Positions 34,304 to 45,965 of a stretch of 64,000 nt of DNA are shown piece by piece. This DNA comes from Histoplasma ohiense (Eukaryota > Ascomycota > Eurotiomycetes > Onygenales > Ajellomycetaceae): the NCBI GenBank assembly GCA_017607445.1, contig JAEVHH010000001.1:5270001-5334000 (forward strand), read 5' to 3'. Position numbers and translations under genes: made by a program. The notes beneath the pieces were generated by a model. That model did not search any database and was not told the origin of the DNA. It saw only the letters and a list, made by a program, of their open reading frames with translations. The stretch's first letter is position 1. The number at the start of each line of letters is the position of its first letter.

Positions 34304-34495
34304 GTTCGAGTTTACGCTGCGTATGTTTATTTCATCATGATTAAAGTAGCACTTCGCTGAAAGAATAAAATCTCCCCTAGAAAATAGGCATGGAAACTTG
34401 TTCGAGTTTACGCTGCGTATGTTTATTTCATCATGATTAAAGTAGCGCTTCGCTGAAAGAATAAAATCCCCCCCAGAAAACAGGCATGGAAACTT
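34304..34495 (+). repeat. Tandem duplication, 2 copies of a 96-base unit
   Basis: The unit beginning GTTCGAGTTTACGCTGCG occurs at 34304-34399 and 34400-34495; the next few bases (GTTC) start a third copy that breaks off. Copy 1 differs from copy 2 at only a few positions, all G-to-A or C-to-T, making copy 1 more AT-rich. Two of these are CpA-to-TpA, the RIP context. Confidence 0.92.
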
Positions 34496-35554
34496 GTTCT
34501 CGGCAATTGTCATGGACGCCGCCGAAATGTCGCACATGGATAAAGACAGGGGCAGCCAACGGGCCGGGTCCCAGCCCTGGAGATTTTCCAATTGGACAGC
34601 TCGCAAGGATAGTCCGTTCTGGGAGCCGAGTTAACACCAGGAGCTCGTTGTGGAGGCTCCAGCAATCAGAACCAAGGATGTATAATCAGCCGCGACGTGA
34701 GGACCAAACGGATACGTGTGAAACGTCAATAGAGTTGAAAAATCTGGCTTCCCGGCAAACCTCAAATTGAGTTCCCGGGCGTGCAGTTGAACGTGGTTTC
34801 AAGCTCAGGGCACGGTCATATTCCACCCATACCGCGCCATCTATTCCGCAGTACGGGAGGCAGTAGATACTCTTTCAATGAAGGTTGACTTGGACGGCCG
34901 CAACCTTGGACGCTCATACCACCTGTGCTAATTTGGTTAATTAACGGCACGTACATCTTGCCTTTCGCTTAGTTTGACCGTTTTGAGACGCTGAGCCGGT
35001 ACCAATATAGGTTGACCGTGCATCCAATGAAATGGGTTTAGTTTAGGTGTACTACACTGTATCTTCATTGTTCATATTAGGAAGGAGACTTTCTATTTAT
35101 GACATGATGTTCAACGGGGATTGGACCGCGGAATTGACAACGCCTTTTATCAACATTTACTGTGTCAATATCAAAGTTTGGCCGCCATCGCAAGGCCTTG
35201 CAGGCTTACCGAACGCGGAATACGTGGCTCTTTATCAGCTTGTGAAATTCCAAAAAAAAAAAAATATGATTCTCTAGAGGTCCTTTTCGGAGTTTGCTGA
35301 TCCGGAATGTGCTGACTTTCAAATCTTCAAAAGTTCCAAATTTGGAAGGCCAGGCAACGCGAGGAAACCTGTTTTTAAAGGTCCAGAGAACATAAGTTAA
35401 TTCATTGCCAGAAATGAATGCTCTGCCACCCCCTGTTCTAAGCGGGGGAAACGTGCAACCTTGTCATGGTACGAAGCCAAAAGGTATAAGTCAACGCTAA
35501 CGTGGATTCCAAATAAAGTAACCCCCTTTTACGGTTCAACCCCATACGATGTAC

Positions 35555-35577
35555 TTTTTTTTTTTTTTTTTTTTTTT
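35555..35577. repeat. Poly-T run of 23 bases
   Basis: Uninterrupted T homopolymer on the + strand inside the gene-poor tract. Confidence 0.85.
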
Positions 35578-37179
35578 GTCGCCCAAGCCAGAGAAGGAAG
35601 CTGGGAGAATGGCAAAAACCAAAAGAAGTTGCCAGCGAGGAATTTAGTGTTAGCGTGGTGGCTGAATTGGCAGTGTTTCTTTGGGCCCACCCCTTACTAT
35701 CCATCTTGGACACCAGCCCTCGAGCCTTGATTGATACTCCATAATCGCAACTAGCAGATCTTCCAAGGTCGACCCCAATGGGCATTTGGGTTCGTCCCAT
35801 CTTAGCTTGCCTTGGCTTTGCTCAGGGTCCTTCGAAGGCTCATAAAGTTCAACCCGGACATGAGCCGTGTATGGCAACTTTAAACTGCTCTGAGGGTCCA
35901 GCGAGGGGCAATAATTGAAGCCCGATGTGGAAGATTCCACTTCTATTTTCTGCTGCAAATCCCGACGGGTTTTGCTGTTGAACAGAAATTATTTGGCGGG
36001 GGAAATTCGGCTAAAGCGCCCATTTTTTCGGCTGAACACAACTTTTCACAACATTTCCTCCCCACAAAATACGAAAGGATTTATTGCTACCCGAGGGATT
36101 TTGCACGCCAGGCCGCACACAAACCTCAATCCTGGACTCTCTTTCAATTTAAACGCCAAGGAACGAGGAGACGCAAAAATTCAGTGGTTGATGTTTGGCA
36201 GAGTACTCCGTAGATACACGCTGTAACCACGGAGTATAGAGTATAGATTATGACATGGATGCATAGCACGTGGCAGTCCAAGTCATTGGCCCCGAGCCCA
36301 TAGCCGCCAAAGATAGCTAGCTCAACCATCGTCGCCCCATACTCTGTAACCTGTATGATAGCTTGTTATTGGATGTTTCAGACCAACAAGGCAATCAGTG
36401 CGACATGTGGAAATTCCACAGGAACAGACTCACTCACCCGCGTGAAAGTGGCCTGCTCTAAAATAAACTAGCAACGCCTTTTTCCCACTGACTATGTATG
36501 CCTTAATAGGAAGATTATGACTTCGAAACAGGTTGCAGCATTGTCTTGACGACACACAGACATTCTCCCATCCCCCTAACATAGCGCGGACTATCCTTAC
36601 AGCCCAATTCGAGATATCAATCGAGGCTTCTTGAGGGGCAAAATGGAAAACCAGCTATTCCACAATACACGCTCCTACAGGAGTTGTATTGCAAGTAAGT
36701 GTATGAGAATTTTCAAGAGATAGGAAAAAGGGCGTTTGTGGAAGGCAGAGATGGTTGTCGTCTCAAGAATATTTATTTAGTGGAGTAAGAAATTCCGGAG
36801 CTGTGGGGGATTTTACACAGAACCTTGTGTAACCCAGAGCTCCTACTCAATTTCGTGTGACTCTCTAGCTGGCACGGAGTAGTATTTATTATTCTTGGTG
36901 GTAGGGGCGATAATTTCCCAGCGGAAACAAGCCCTCAGTGTCTCTATATTGTTTACGAAATTTCTCGACCCTTGCATTGGCTGTGAGTGCAGAGACAGAA
37001 AGTGACTTTTAACGATGTCCTATCATGCGAGAGGGCCCGTTGAGATTCCCCTTCCCGCCTACCCAATCTAAAATTCCCCCCTTGGAGTTCACTAATCTTG
37101 GATATATTCCTTGTGAATGGAGGTGGAAGGTTGACTGCTCAAATAGCAGGCCACTGGGGGACAAAAGAGCTCAATCACA

Positions 37180-37231
37180 CCACCAGCGCCATGCTGGTAG
37201 TAGAGGGGACGAACTAATCCAAACCCCCAAC
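37180..37231. repeat. Dispersed repeat fragment, copy A
   Basis: Shares AGCGCCATGCTGGTA and the following 35 or so bases (GAGGACGAAC, CCAAC) with 42120-42175, with a short gap and mostly transition differences. Probably remnants of the same transposable element. Confidence 0.6.
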
Positions 37232-38039
37232 AGATACCAACACCTTGTTCGTTTGTTAACCTGCAAACTACGGGATGTGGAACAAATGGCCTTGTATGCA
37301 CTAGAGGTATCAGGGGAAAAATTACCGGACCTCAAATAATTCCCGGCTTTCATCGTGGAAGTCATGAGGGAGGACGCCTAACCCTAACTTGACCGCCAAA
37401 TCTTTAGAGATTAACTATGCGTTTGATTGGTATGCACGGAGCTCTGATTTACAAAATATATTTCTAGCGTGCCCCACCTCCATAACCTCACGCATTGGAT
37501 TTCTCAAAATTTGTGGCTAGGTATTAAAATTGCCTGATCTGTGAGTCGGACTGTGACCCGTACCTCCAAGTTTTACGCAGCTTGGAGAGATCCACCGCGT
37601 TATATTCTGGCGCATAAAAAACTTATTTAAGAATTACTCCTTGCGTCAGCAAATGACTGTTGCTGGCCGTGTCACTATGTAGCATGCAATCCCGGTTCTT
37701 CTTTCCATCTTCACAGACAAGGTGTGACCTGGTTTCAACTACAAAAATTTACTCGTATGAAACTTGTTTTTAGAAGTGTAGCATTCAGCGTTTGCATATT
37801 TTCGGATAAAACTACTCCGTAAGAAGTGACATGGATGGCTAGCTCCAACTAAGGTTAACATAAATTCTAACCTTAAATTGTTGCTGGAGCTGACAAACCC
37901 TTATCAGATATCCCAGGTCCCAGGAGCATACGATGATACTGTATCGAATGATGGGATGAAAGCAAGAACCCCCGAACTTGAAAAGGAAAGAAGCTCAATC
38001 GTGTGTTAGAGATAACTGCTTTTGAACCTTTGACATTTG

Positions 38040-41000
38040 AAGTGCTAGTTAACAAGCTTTGAGAAGATTAGATGAAGAACTCACCTTTAAACTGTGATAC
38101 AGATTTTGTACAATATTTGTTTATCTCTCATTTTGCTTTGATTAAAGTCATCAATTTTAGAGATTAGACACCAGTCAAACATTATATAGATAGCTATTAT
38201 ATTATATCACTGAGTTCTAATAGAGTATATATTATATCTATCACTAGATAAAGCTACAGAAGAGCTAAGTAAGGAAATTTTTATCTAAATCTGAGAAGAA
38301 GATGTATATAAAAGCTTTAGATATTTCATAGAGAACTAGAGTAGTAGAGCTCAAAAGACTGTAGCTATCAAAGATAAAGATATAAAAATATATATTAGTC
38401 ATACATCTATTATGACTCCTTGAAATACTGCAATGAGTGCAGAGACTGATACAATTTAAAATCAAAGTGATATAGTAAGATATTCGATTTTTCTATCTCG
38501 ACAATCTTAGTATCTGATGGCAAGCACAACCCCTTCAGTTAACAGGTAAAGCCTTCAATAAGCTAAAACAAAACAACAATATACTAGAATATTGCTTGAG
38601 ATAGCTCTGTAAGTTTCGTTTAGCATAATGCAAAAAAATAAATCAGAAGAAGAGTAAGTAAAAAAACAAAAAAATTCAAACGAGATAAGATGATATTTTG
38701 TTCTACTGGATCTGTACGCTTGTAATAGAGGATTACAGAGCTATTTATATTTAGAAGCAAGGCTTCCAAATGCTTGAATATAATAGAAATCGGTAACTAG
38801 AATCTGCAAGATAGTGGCAATATTGTCTATATAATGCTAGCTGATATCCGTATGTCTTAGGAGATCAGAGATTAGCTTTGAATATAGAAGCACACTACCT
38901 TAGCCTTTATACTCTTATTTCTACCACTAATATACTTTACTATCCTGTTCCAACCTCTTACAACGCTCTTTGTGGTAATTATTTCCTATAAAACTAATAT
39001 TGACTTTACTAATTTAACAATATTCATTATACCAAGTGCGTGCGTGAGAGAACTTTTATATAAAAAATATTAGATTTAGACTCACTCTCTATCACTACGG
39101 CCATAGTTCTCATCGGCTAGGTTGGTTATATATACTGTACATCTGATTTAGCACGTTTATGATTGATAATATCAGGTACTAGAGAAATCTGTATCCTCAA
39201 ATCTATATAATTTTTTTTCTGTTCTGATATGCTGTCAATGTAGCTGATTTGGATATATCAAAAATTGATGCTGTAACATGTATATTACTTGTCAAGGCAC
39301 TTGATCTGTAGTAATTTTTGACTTTTATCACCGCTCTTATTTACATTGCCACCAATATGATATTTTGAATTTTTGATTCAATTTTTTCAGAAGGATGCAG
39401 ATTTTCATATTGCCTTTTATCAACATGACTCTTCTCCGCTTAATTATTTTGAATATCTGCTATCAATATTAAGGACTTGAATACGCAGATCAAACAATAT
39501 GATGATTGAAGTCTTCAATTGTGTAGATAGATATGCAATCTGCGCATCTCCCATATCCTCTGTAACTTTTATATGATCAATATGACCGGCTATACCTTAA
39601 TCACTATTAGTCTTTGACTTATTTTATTGACATCTGAGCTTTACAGCTGTGTTTGAATTCATATATATTAATAATTTTTGAAAATAAAAGAAAATATCTA
39701 TGGAAGTAGAGAAAGAAGAATTCTATTATTTGAAAGCCTGACCCTGGCAGTTCAGCCACATATTAAACTGCTAGAGATACTTATTTTCTAATTCAAAGAA
39801 AGTGTATTGTGAGATAGAAGGAAAAATGAGGCCGGATACTCATTCTAAAACTTTCAAGTATTCAGAAGACAAATAATGAAGTAAAAGAAACTTGAAATGA
39901 ACACCACTACAGAATGATATTTCTAATGTATTTGAGTGTGAGAGCAAAGTCAGAGTCCGTTCAGAACTGCTATCTATACATTGCTATATAGAATGATGAT
40001 AGCTGATAGGCCTCCCAGTCTACCAGTCAAGCGGCGTCAGAAAATCAAGAGGCAAATAAGAACTTACGATTTGCCATCCTTAGTAAATTCCGTAGCTTCG
40101 AACGCCTACACTCGTCAGAAATGAAACTCGCCACGAGCTTGACTAATTAGCAGCCTATTAAAAGGACTGTTGTGGCAAACACAATTGAAAAAGCATGCAG
40201 ACGGATTTGAACTCATGCTGCAACGGTTGGAGCAACGCTAAGAGCTATAAATATGATGATCTTTATCCTGTTGTCGCTATTAATAGTTACGATGACAGTG
40301 TGAAGAGTGAATAGTAGAAGATAGAATATAATACGCGATAATGGAAGAATAGAATAATATAGAAATATGATGCCGACCCAAAAAGTATTGAAAGATCATC
40401 GACTAAGGGAAACGAGATACTAGATAGAAAATTAAATAGATATCGAGCTTCGCTCAGGCGTATTCAATTAGAGAAAGAAAGGAGGAGTCGAAAAATATAT
40501 ATAAAAAATACACTGAGAAAATGAATGTGAATAACTGATGTGATTGTATATCTAATTGCAATAGATACTTCAGAGCAGAATGACACATCATCATATATAA
40601 AAAATATACTGAGAAAATGAATGTGAATAACTGATGTGATTGTGTATCTAATTGCAATAGATACTTCAGAGCAGAATGGCACATCATCATATATAAAAAA
40701 ATATACTGAGAAAATGAATGTGAATAACTGATGTGACTGTATATCTAATTGCAATAGATACTTCAGAGCAGAATGACATATCATCAACTTAAGTTCAAGG
40801 ATGATAAGGGAAATAAGACGTTAATGCATGCAGAGCTTGAGCTTTACTTTCTCACCTCAATTAGTGATAAATAGTATAGACTCTGATGAGAATTAACATA
40901 ATCACGCAGATTCAAAGTCATGAAGTCCATTTGAAAGGCTAACATCATAGAATAACTCTATGACTTGCTGATATTGTCATCTGCAAGGAGACTTTATCTT

Positions 41001-41550
41001 TTTTTATACAGATTATACCTAGAACTAGTCAAAGTATGATCAATCTGCCAATGTATGAAGAAACATAGTAGTTCTAGACGCCTAGTTAGAAGAAAAGAAG
41101 AAAGCTGATAATAATTCAAACTCATATTAAATCAATCATTTCTGAGAAATTTCAGATGTACCCTTTCACAAATACTCTGAAGACTAAGGCTACAACGGCC
41201 GATCATTGAAATCAGTTGAGTATTATGAAAAGGGATAATAGGAGTAAACAAAAAGTTCAGAAGGGTATCTATGATTCCATTTTATCTTTGATATTGAGAA
41301 GGGTCAAGCCTTACTTAATCTTTTGATGAGAGGACTTGAGAGTCAAGGCTCATGGTGTTTCTTCGACCCTTGGTTCATTCACAACTGTGAGCAAATTTTC
41401 TATAAATAAGAGTCAACTGTAGCTGAATAGGCTGAAGCTGAGACGTATTAGAATTGAGATAAAGGAACATAAATGGTGCAGTGAATGAATTTATATCCAT
41501 TCCAAATCATCGCAATTCATAAAACCCAAAGATTGGAGATTTGCTCAAGA
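38040..41550. mobile_element. AT-rich block, probably RIP-degraded transposon remnants
   Basis: About 3.5 kb that is much richer in A/T and in TpA than the flanks, with stops in all frames. Tandem-array copies inside it (40497-40785) differ by C/T and G/A changes only, the signature of repeat-induced point mutation. One forward reading near 38494-38530 gives a S-D-G-K element that resembles the start of Ty3/gypsy Gag, but this is a weak hint. Element class and boundaries cannot be set by eye. Confidence 0.45.
40497..40785 (+). repeat. Tandem array, 3 copies of a 96-base unit
   Basis: Copies start at 40497, 40593 and 40689 (ATATATAAAAAATA then ACTGAGAAAATGAATGTG); the third has one extra A. 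The copies are nearly identical. The roughly five base differences are all C/T or G/A, three in CpA/TpA (or complementary) context. The period is a multiple of three, so the minus strand shows repeated open frames, but no real protein is implied. Confidence 0.95.
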
Positions 41551-43236
41551 AATTAGAAATCAGATAGGGAATCTCGGCAGGGAACTCGGCGGCTATGAGG
41601 GGAAAAGGAAAGATGAGATAGATTCATGATCAAAAAGGCTCCCCAGTTAAGCTTAGTACCTACGACAGTAGATGCGGAGTTATGGGTTGGGCGGAACAGA
41701 CGGGAGTACGTCTCCCCCCTTCCCCACATACGGGCTCCTGTGATTCCGATTCCCGTTCCAAGGGTCAATATCAGATAGTCGCCCCCAGCCGGGAATATTT
41801 TAGCTCTCCTGGGACATAAACTCAAAAGCCCCTTGATGGTACCAGGCTTCCATTGCTTGTTAGTGCGGCGCGACGGAATAGCCGGGTATCCCAGGCCCAC
41901 AGGCCGACGCCGTATACTTTTCCAAGGTGTTGGAGGCCGATTCAGATCTTCACATTCTCCTCTACCCGGCTGTTCCTGGCAATTGCACTCTGTAAACAAA
42001 CGGATGAAAGCCTACCACGTGAGCTATCCTGTCATGAGGACAGTCAGATAACGTGCTGTAGGGAGACAAAAAAGAGTTAAAAAAAAAATTAACGTACTGA
42101 GGCAAAGGAGCCCGGTTATCACTAGCGCCATGCTGGTAATGGAGAGGACGAACCACCCAATCCAATGCCTCCAACATTATATAGGTGTGGCTCACGTGGT
42201 ATCAGCGAGCATTAGGATGCGAACACTTCCCATGTAATTTCAATTTATTAAACCATGCCGTGCTCATGGCCTTAAAAGAAAACATTTACTGGCAAGAACG
42301 GGAGGGCAAAATGATAAACAAAGCTCTTGCAGAAAATGTAAGAGTTAGAGAAACCAGTGATATCAAAAAGGGAATGTATGTTCAAGAGTGTTTGAAAGAC
42401 GACAAAGAACAATATATCATGGCTTCATAATTGTGTGACAGAAATTAAACCAAGGGAACAAAAAAACGGAATGGAAATAGCAACGGCCAATGAGGTAAAT
42501 AAGGAAACAAGCTGAAGAAAGGTTCTGATGAACACCAGCAAGTCGCCCCCGTAGGTCCCTATCTACATCCTCTCCCCTTAGGCCCTAAACCCCGACCGAA
42601 AACACCGGAAAATACTAACAGCCGTAAATAGAAGCTTTCTAGAAGGGCGCATATTGCGGAGAGAGAAAAGAAAGAGCACTGCAAAGTAATTAAAAACACA
42701 AAAAAACACGAACCAAGGAAGGCTCCTGGGACAGATTTGAAGGCATGCATGTTATGAAAAACGCCGAATTGAAGTAAGGAATATCAAGAATGGAGAAAAT
42801 CTGAAAAACAAATTAAATATGAAAAAGAGGAAGTAAAATAAAGATCATTACAGACAGGGCCATGCTTTAAGAGTTCCGGCAGAGCTTTGTAGAAAATGGG
42901 AAAAAAAGAAGAAAAAAAGAGACAAAAGAGACCATGTGTGGATCGAAGCCCATGACGGTGTGGATAAAAGTGAAAAGGGGTATTTAATTATTTCAGAGAA
43001 GGGAATTTAAGATTTCTAAGTAAAACCGAACCGAATATTCCGGTGTTTACGAGTCGACGGATAATCATCCAATTGCGAACGCGGAGGATATCGAGGAAAC
43101 CAAGGGCTAGGAATGAACAAGCCAAAGGACGTATGTATGGATCACAGCATTGAGGTGGGAAAAAATAATTTTCAATGTCGCGGAAGTTGTTCTCCTAAAT
43201 ACGAGGCGGGTATATGGATCAGACGATATTTCCTCG
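41551..43236. other. GC-richer island and spacer downstream of the RING-H2 gene
   Basis: About 41640-42040 is sharply richer in G/C than the AT block beside it and holds a minus-strand frame without ATG (about 41553-42040). At 42120-42175 is a copy of the segment seen at 37180, followed at 42199 by GTGGTATCAGCGAGC, similar to the primer-binding sites of copia-type retrotransposons. No intact gene. Confidence 0.45.
42120..42175. repeat. Dispersed repeat fragment, copy B
   Basis: Partner of 37180-37231: shares TAGCGCCATGCTGGTAAT and the downstream GAGGACGAAC and CCAAC elements, with mostly transition differences and one small indel. Confidence 0.6.
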
Positions 43237-45965
43237 TCATGACACTGTCTCCTGCTCGTTGGTGGTACCTGGGTCGTTGTTCTCGGAATTTGACACGCCT
43301 TGACCTCGACATAGCGGGCAGGAATTGCGCCCGGTGGTCAACCACTATAGCCAGTGTTAGTTATTCTGCTTCATCAATAACACGATATGTCGGAGAAGAA
43401 CCGAACACTTACCTCATCAATACATTCGCGATGATAGAGGTGATGGCATTTGGTTAACTGTCTGACTTCCTCCGCAGCCTCATACTCGGAGAGGCAGATA
43501 AGACATCTTTCATTTTCCGTAATAAGAATTTTCTGGGTCGTATCTGCCGATTCAGCGATTAGAGAACCATCATATTCGACCAATCGATATATGCCTCCTG
43601 CGGAGGCAACGTCTTCCTGGGAAGCGACTGGCGGTTTAGCGGGACCAAGTAACGATGAAAGGAGTAACATGTCCTCATAGGTAGGGTTCTAATAGCGCTT
43701 GATTAGACAATGTCTTTATTTGAGACAATGGCAATATGTCAGGTTACATACATCTGTAAATAAACTTGGAGTTGCAAAAGCTGGGTGGTTTTCAGATAAA
43801 TTCGTGCCAACCACGTAGATCAACCAGCTTCTTCCTGCAGATGGCGAGGTACTATCGGGTTCCACAACGCCATTTCGTCTTGCAGCTCCAGAGCCAAGTC
43901 CGCGATGACGAGCCGTTTCTGAGTCGCTTCTACGGCGTTGGCGTACATTGTTGAAGAGAGGGTGGTGATTTTCGGAGGACTCGTCGGGTTCCTGAGAAGA
44001 GTCTTCATTCAATTGCGGTAGTGCAACTGAGGATGCCGACGGTCGTCGACTTGGGCTGTTGGCTTCTGAGGAAACATTGGACAAACCAGGGTCGGCAGGA
44101 GTAGATGGAGGGGGATGAGGACCAGGTGGACTTTCTGATAGAACTGTGGGTAATGAATTGGCCAAATTTGATTGATTGCGAGATGATGTATGTGACCTTT
44201 GGTGACGCTGGCTATCGTAATTGGCAGGGAATGTGCTGCTTCCCATTGAGCGACGATGGCTTGAGAATCTAGACCGTCTATCAGCGCGCCGAAGAAACCC
44301 ACTGGAGTCCAGCTCGGATCGAGAGACGTTATTTGGTGAAATAAACGGCAGCCGGAGCAGAGAATCCAGTGATACACGGGCGTGGAGTCCAGCATCATTG
44401 TCGGATCCATTGCTTATAGAGGGAACTGACCTTACTCCTACCACCACCAAAGTCACCAATCGTCTATCCTGGCTATTGTCTGTTGGTGTCGGGTCATCAA
44501 GGTCCATTCTATCCGATCCACTGTCCTGAGTATATTCAGAGCCTGGTTGGTTAGGATGTCCTGTTGTCGAGTTACTTTCTGTATTTTCCGGGTTGACAAA
44601 GCGGAACACCCTTAAGAAGTTGACGTGAGGTAAGCCACCGTCCCTTTGGTTACTCCCACTCTCGTCTTCTGTCCCTATTCCTTGGGTTTGGGTAGATGTA
44701 GCCTGTTGTAAACTTTGTATAAAGCTTTCCAACGACCCATCCGCACCGTCCGCACCAATAGCCTGGATATTGGGCATTGCTGGTGGTGTATTTCCAGAGA
44801 GCTGGGCAGCAATTGCAGCCGCTGCCATTTGCAAAACGCGAGACAACGGGGTTTGTTCATCCCGACGAATGGAGCGAATGTGTCTTGAACGCGAAGGAGT
44901 ATGTCTTCGTGCGGGAGAAGAGGTCCGGGGAGGTCGAGAAGGGGTACTTGTAGACATTTGTAGTGTATTCCTTGTAGAAGGCTCAACGGAGTCAAGTTCA
45001 CGGGATCCACCAAATTCCATGTGCGTGTCCATCGACCCTAAAGGTGGAAGTAAGTGATCGGAGTCCTCGGTAAAACTAGGCCGTGATGGTCGACGTGGGG
45101 GCAGCATTGTTGTCTGGTTTGGTTCAGATATGGCAGGTGGTTGGCCAAATATCTGAGATATTGGCACAGCAATAGAATGCCGGACATGGCTTAATCTCGC
45201 TCGATGACGCCAAGAAAATCTTCCGGAGCTAGAATCCCTTGCCATCGCGGTAGAATCTAGGTATATGGGGTTGGGAGGAGAATCGGGTAATAGAGCTGCA
45301 TCGCCTCGTGGAGGAGGGTACGGTCCACGTATCGAGCGTCGCCTCGATATCCCTCTTGAACTAGACCCAGGAAGAGACGAGAAGCGATGTGAATGGTGAG
45401 CAGAATCTGACCTGTGTAGAGTCCTAGACAACAAACCAATCCTGTGAGCACGTCCTTCTGCGGGTGTTTCTTCTCCGCTATTCAACAGGCCCCTCACAAC
45501 TGCATTTGGAAGGATCCTCGAGCCGAGACGAGACATAGTCGACTGTCGATTTGTCGCGGACGCTGGAATGGTAGCAGCGGTTTCAAGGGTGGAAGAAGAG
45601 TAATGCGACCCCAAACGTTCCATAGTTCCTACAGGGCTGTCTGCTCGTAGGGATGAGTGGAAATCCAGGTCACTCGAATTTCGAAACATATCAATATCAG
45701 GATTAGTGGTGACTGAAGGCAATGGTGAAGCTGCAGATCTGGAGGTTAACGGAGGACTTGCATGACTGCGCTCGACAGTACTGTCAATCCCGCCAGTAGA
45801 GCGATGTCGACGGTGAAAAGGGTGGTCCACGTTTCCAGGAGAAGATTGTTGGTTGTGTTGTTCGCGTGAAAGGCGCGAGAGGGAGAGTGACGAGATACTG
45901 TTATTGTTGTGGTTGTGGTTGCTCTGCGCGAAGTCTGCGCGTTGGGAAGAGGATACTTGCCCCAT
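43237..45965 (-). CDS. RING-H2 finger protein, possible N-myristoylated E3 ligase
   Basis: Three exons on the minus strand: 43752-45965, 43413-43688 and 43237-43344, giving 865 residues with phase-0 junctions. The long N-terminal region is Ser/Arg/Pro-rich and probably disordered. Near the end of exon 1 is GRSWLIYVVGTNLSENHPAF. The C-terminal RING-H2 runs from C800 (CLICLSEY) through KCHHLYHRECIDEWL, formed by the exon 2/3 join, to NSCPLCRG. The C3H2C3 set is complete, as in active E3 ligases. The start MGQVSSSQ fits an N-myristoylation signal (Gly2, Ser6), suggesting membrane attachment. No membrane helix is visible. It is divergent from RRN11. Confidence 0.88.

Larger units (their letters stand above)
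34496..38039. other. Gene-poor tract with decayed islands
   Basis: No intact gene. A minus-strand frame at about 35650-35975 lacks an ATG but has a protein-like composition (for example YTAHVRVELYEPSKDPEQ) and may be a gene remnant. Other contents are a T-run at 35555-35577, copies of TACTCCGTA at 36204 and 37813, and a short segment (37180-37231) also found near 42120. Confidence 0.45.

Noticed and set aside
40140..40262. Minus-strand A-box/B-box-like pair (TAGCTCTTAGCG, GAGTTCAAATCC)
   Set aside because: T stem shows almost no pairing and the acceptor stem is absent; could be a relic but not supportable.
40454..40787. Minus-strand open frames with repeated peptides (HSALKYLLQLDIQSHQ)
   Set aside because: They arise because the 96-base tandem unit is divisible by three; AT-rich non-coding composition and no conserved domain.
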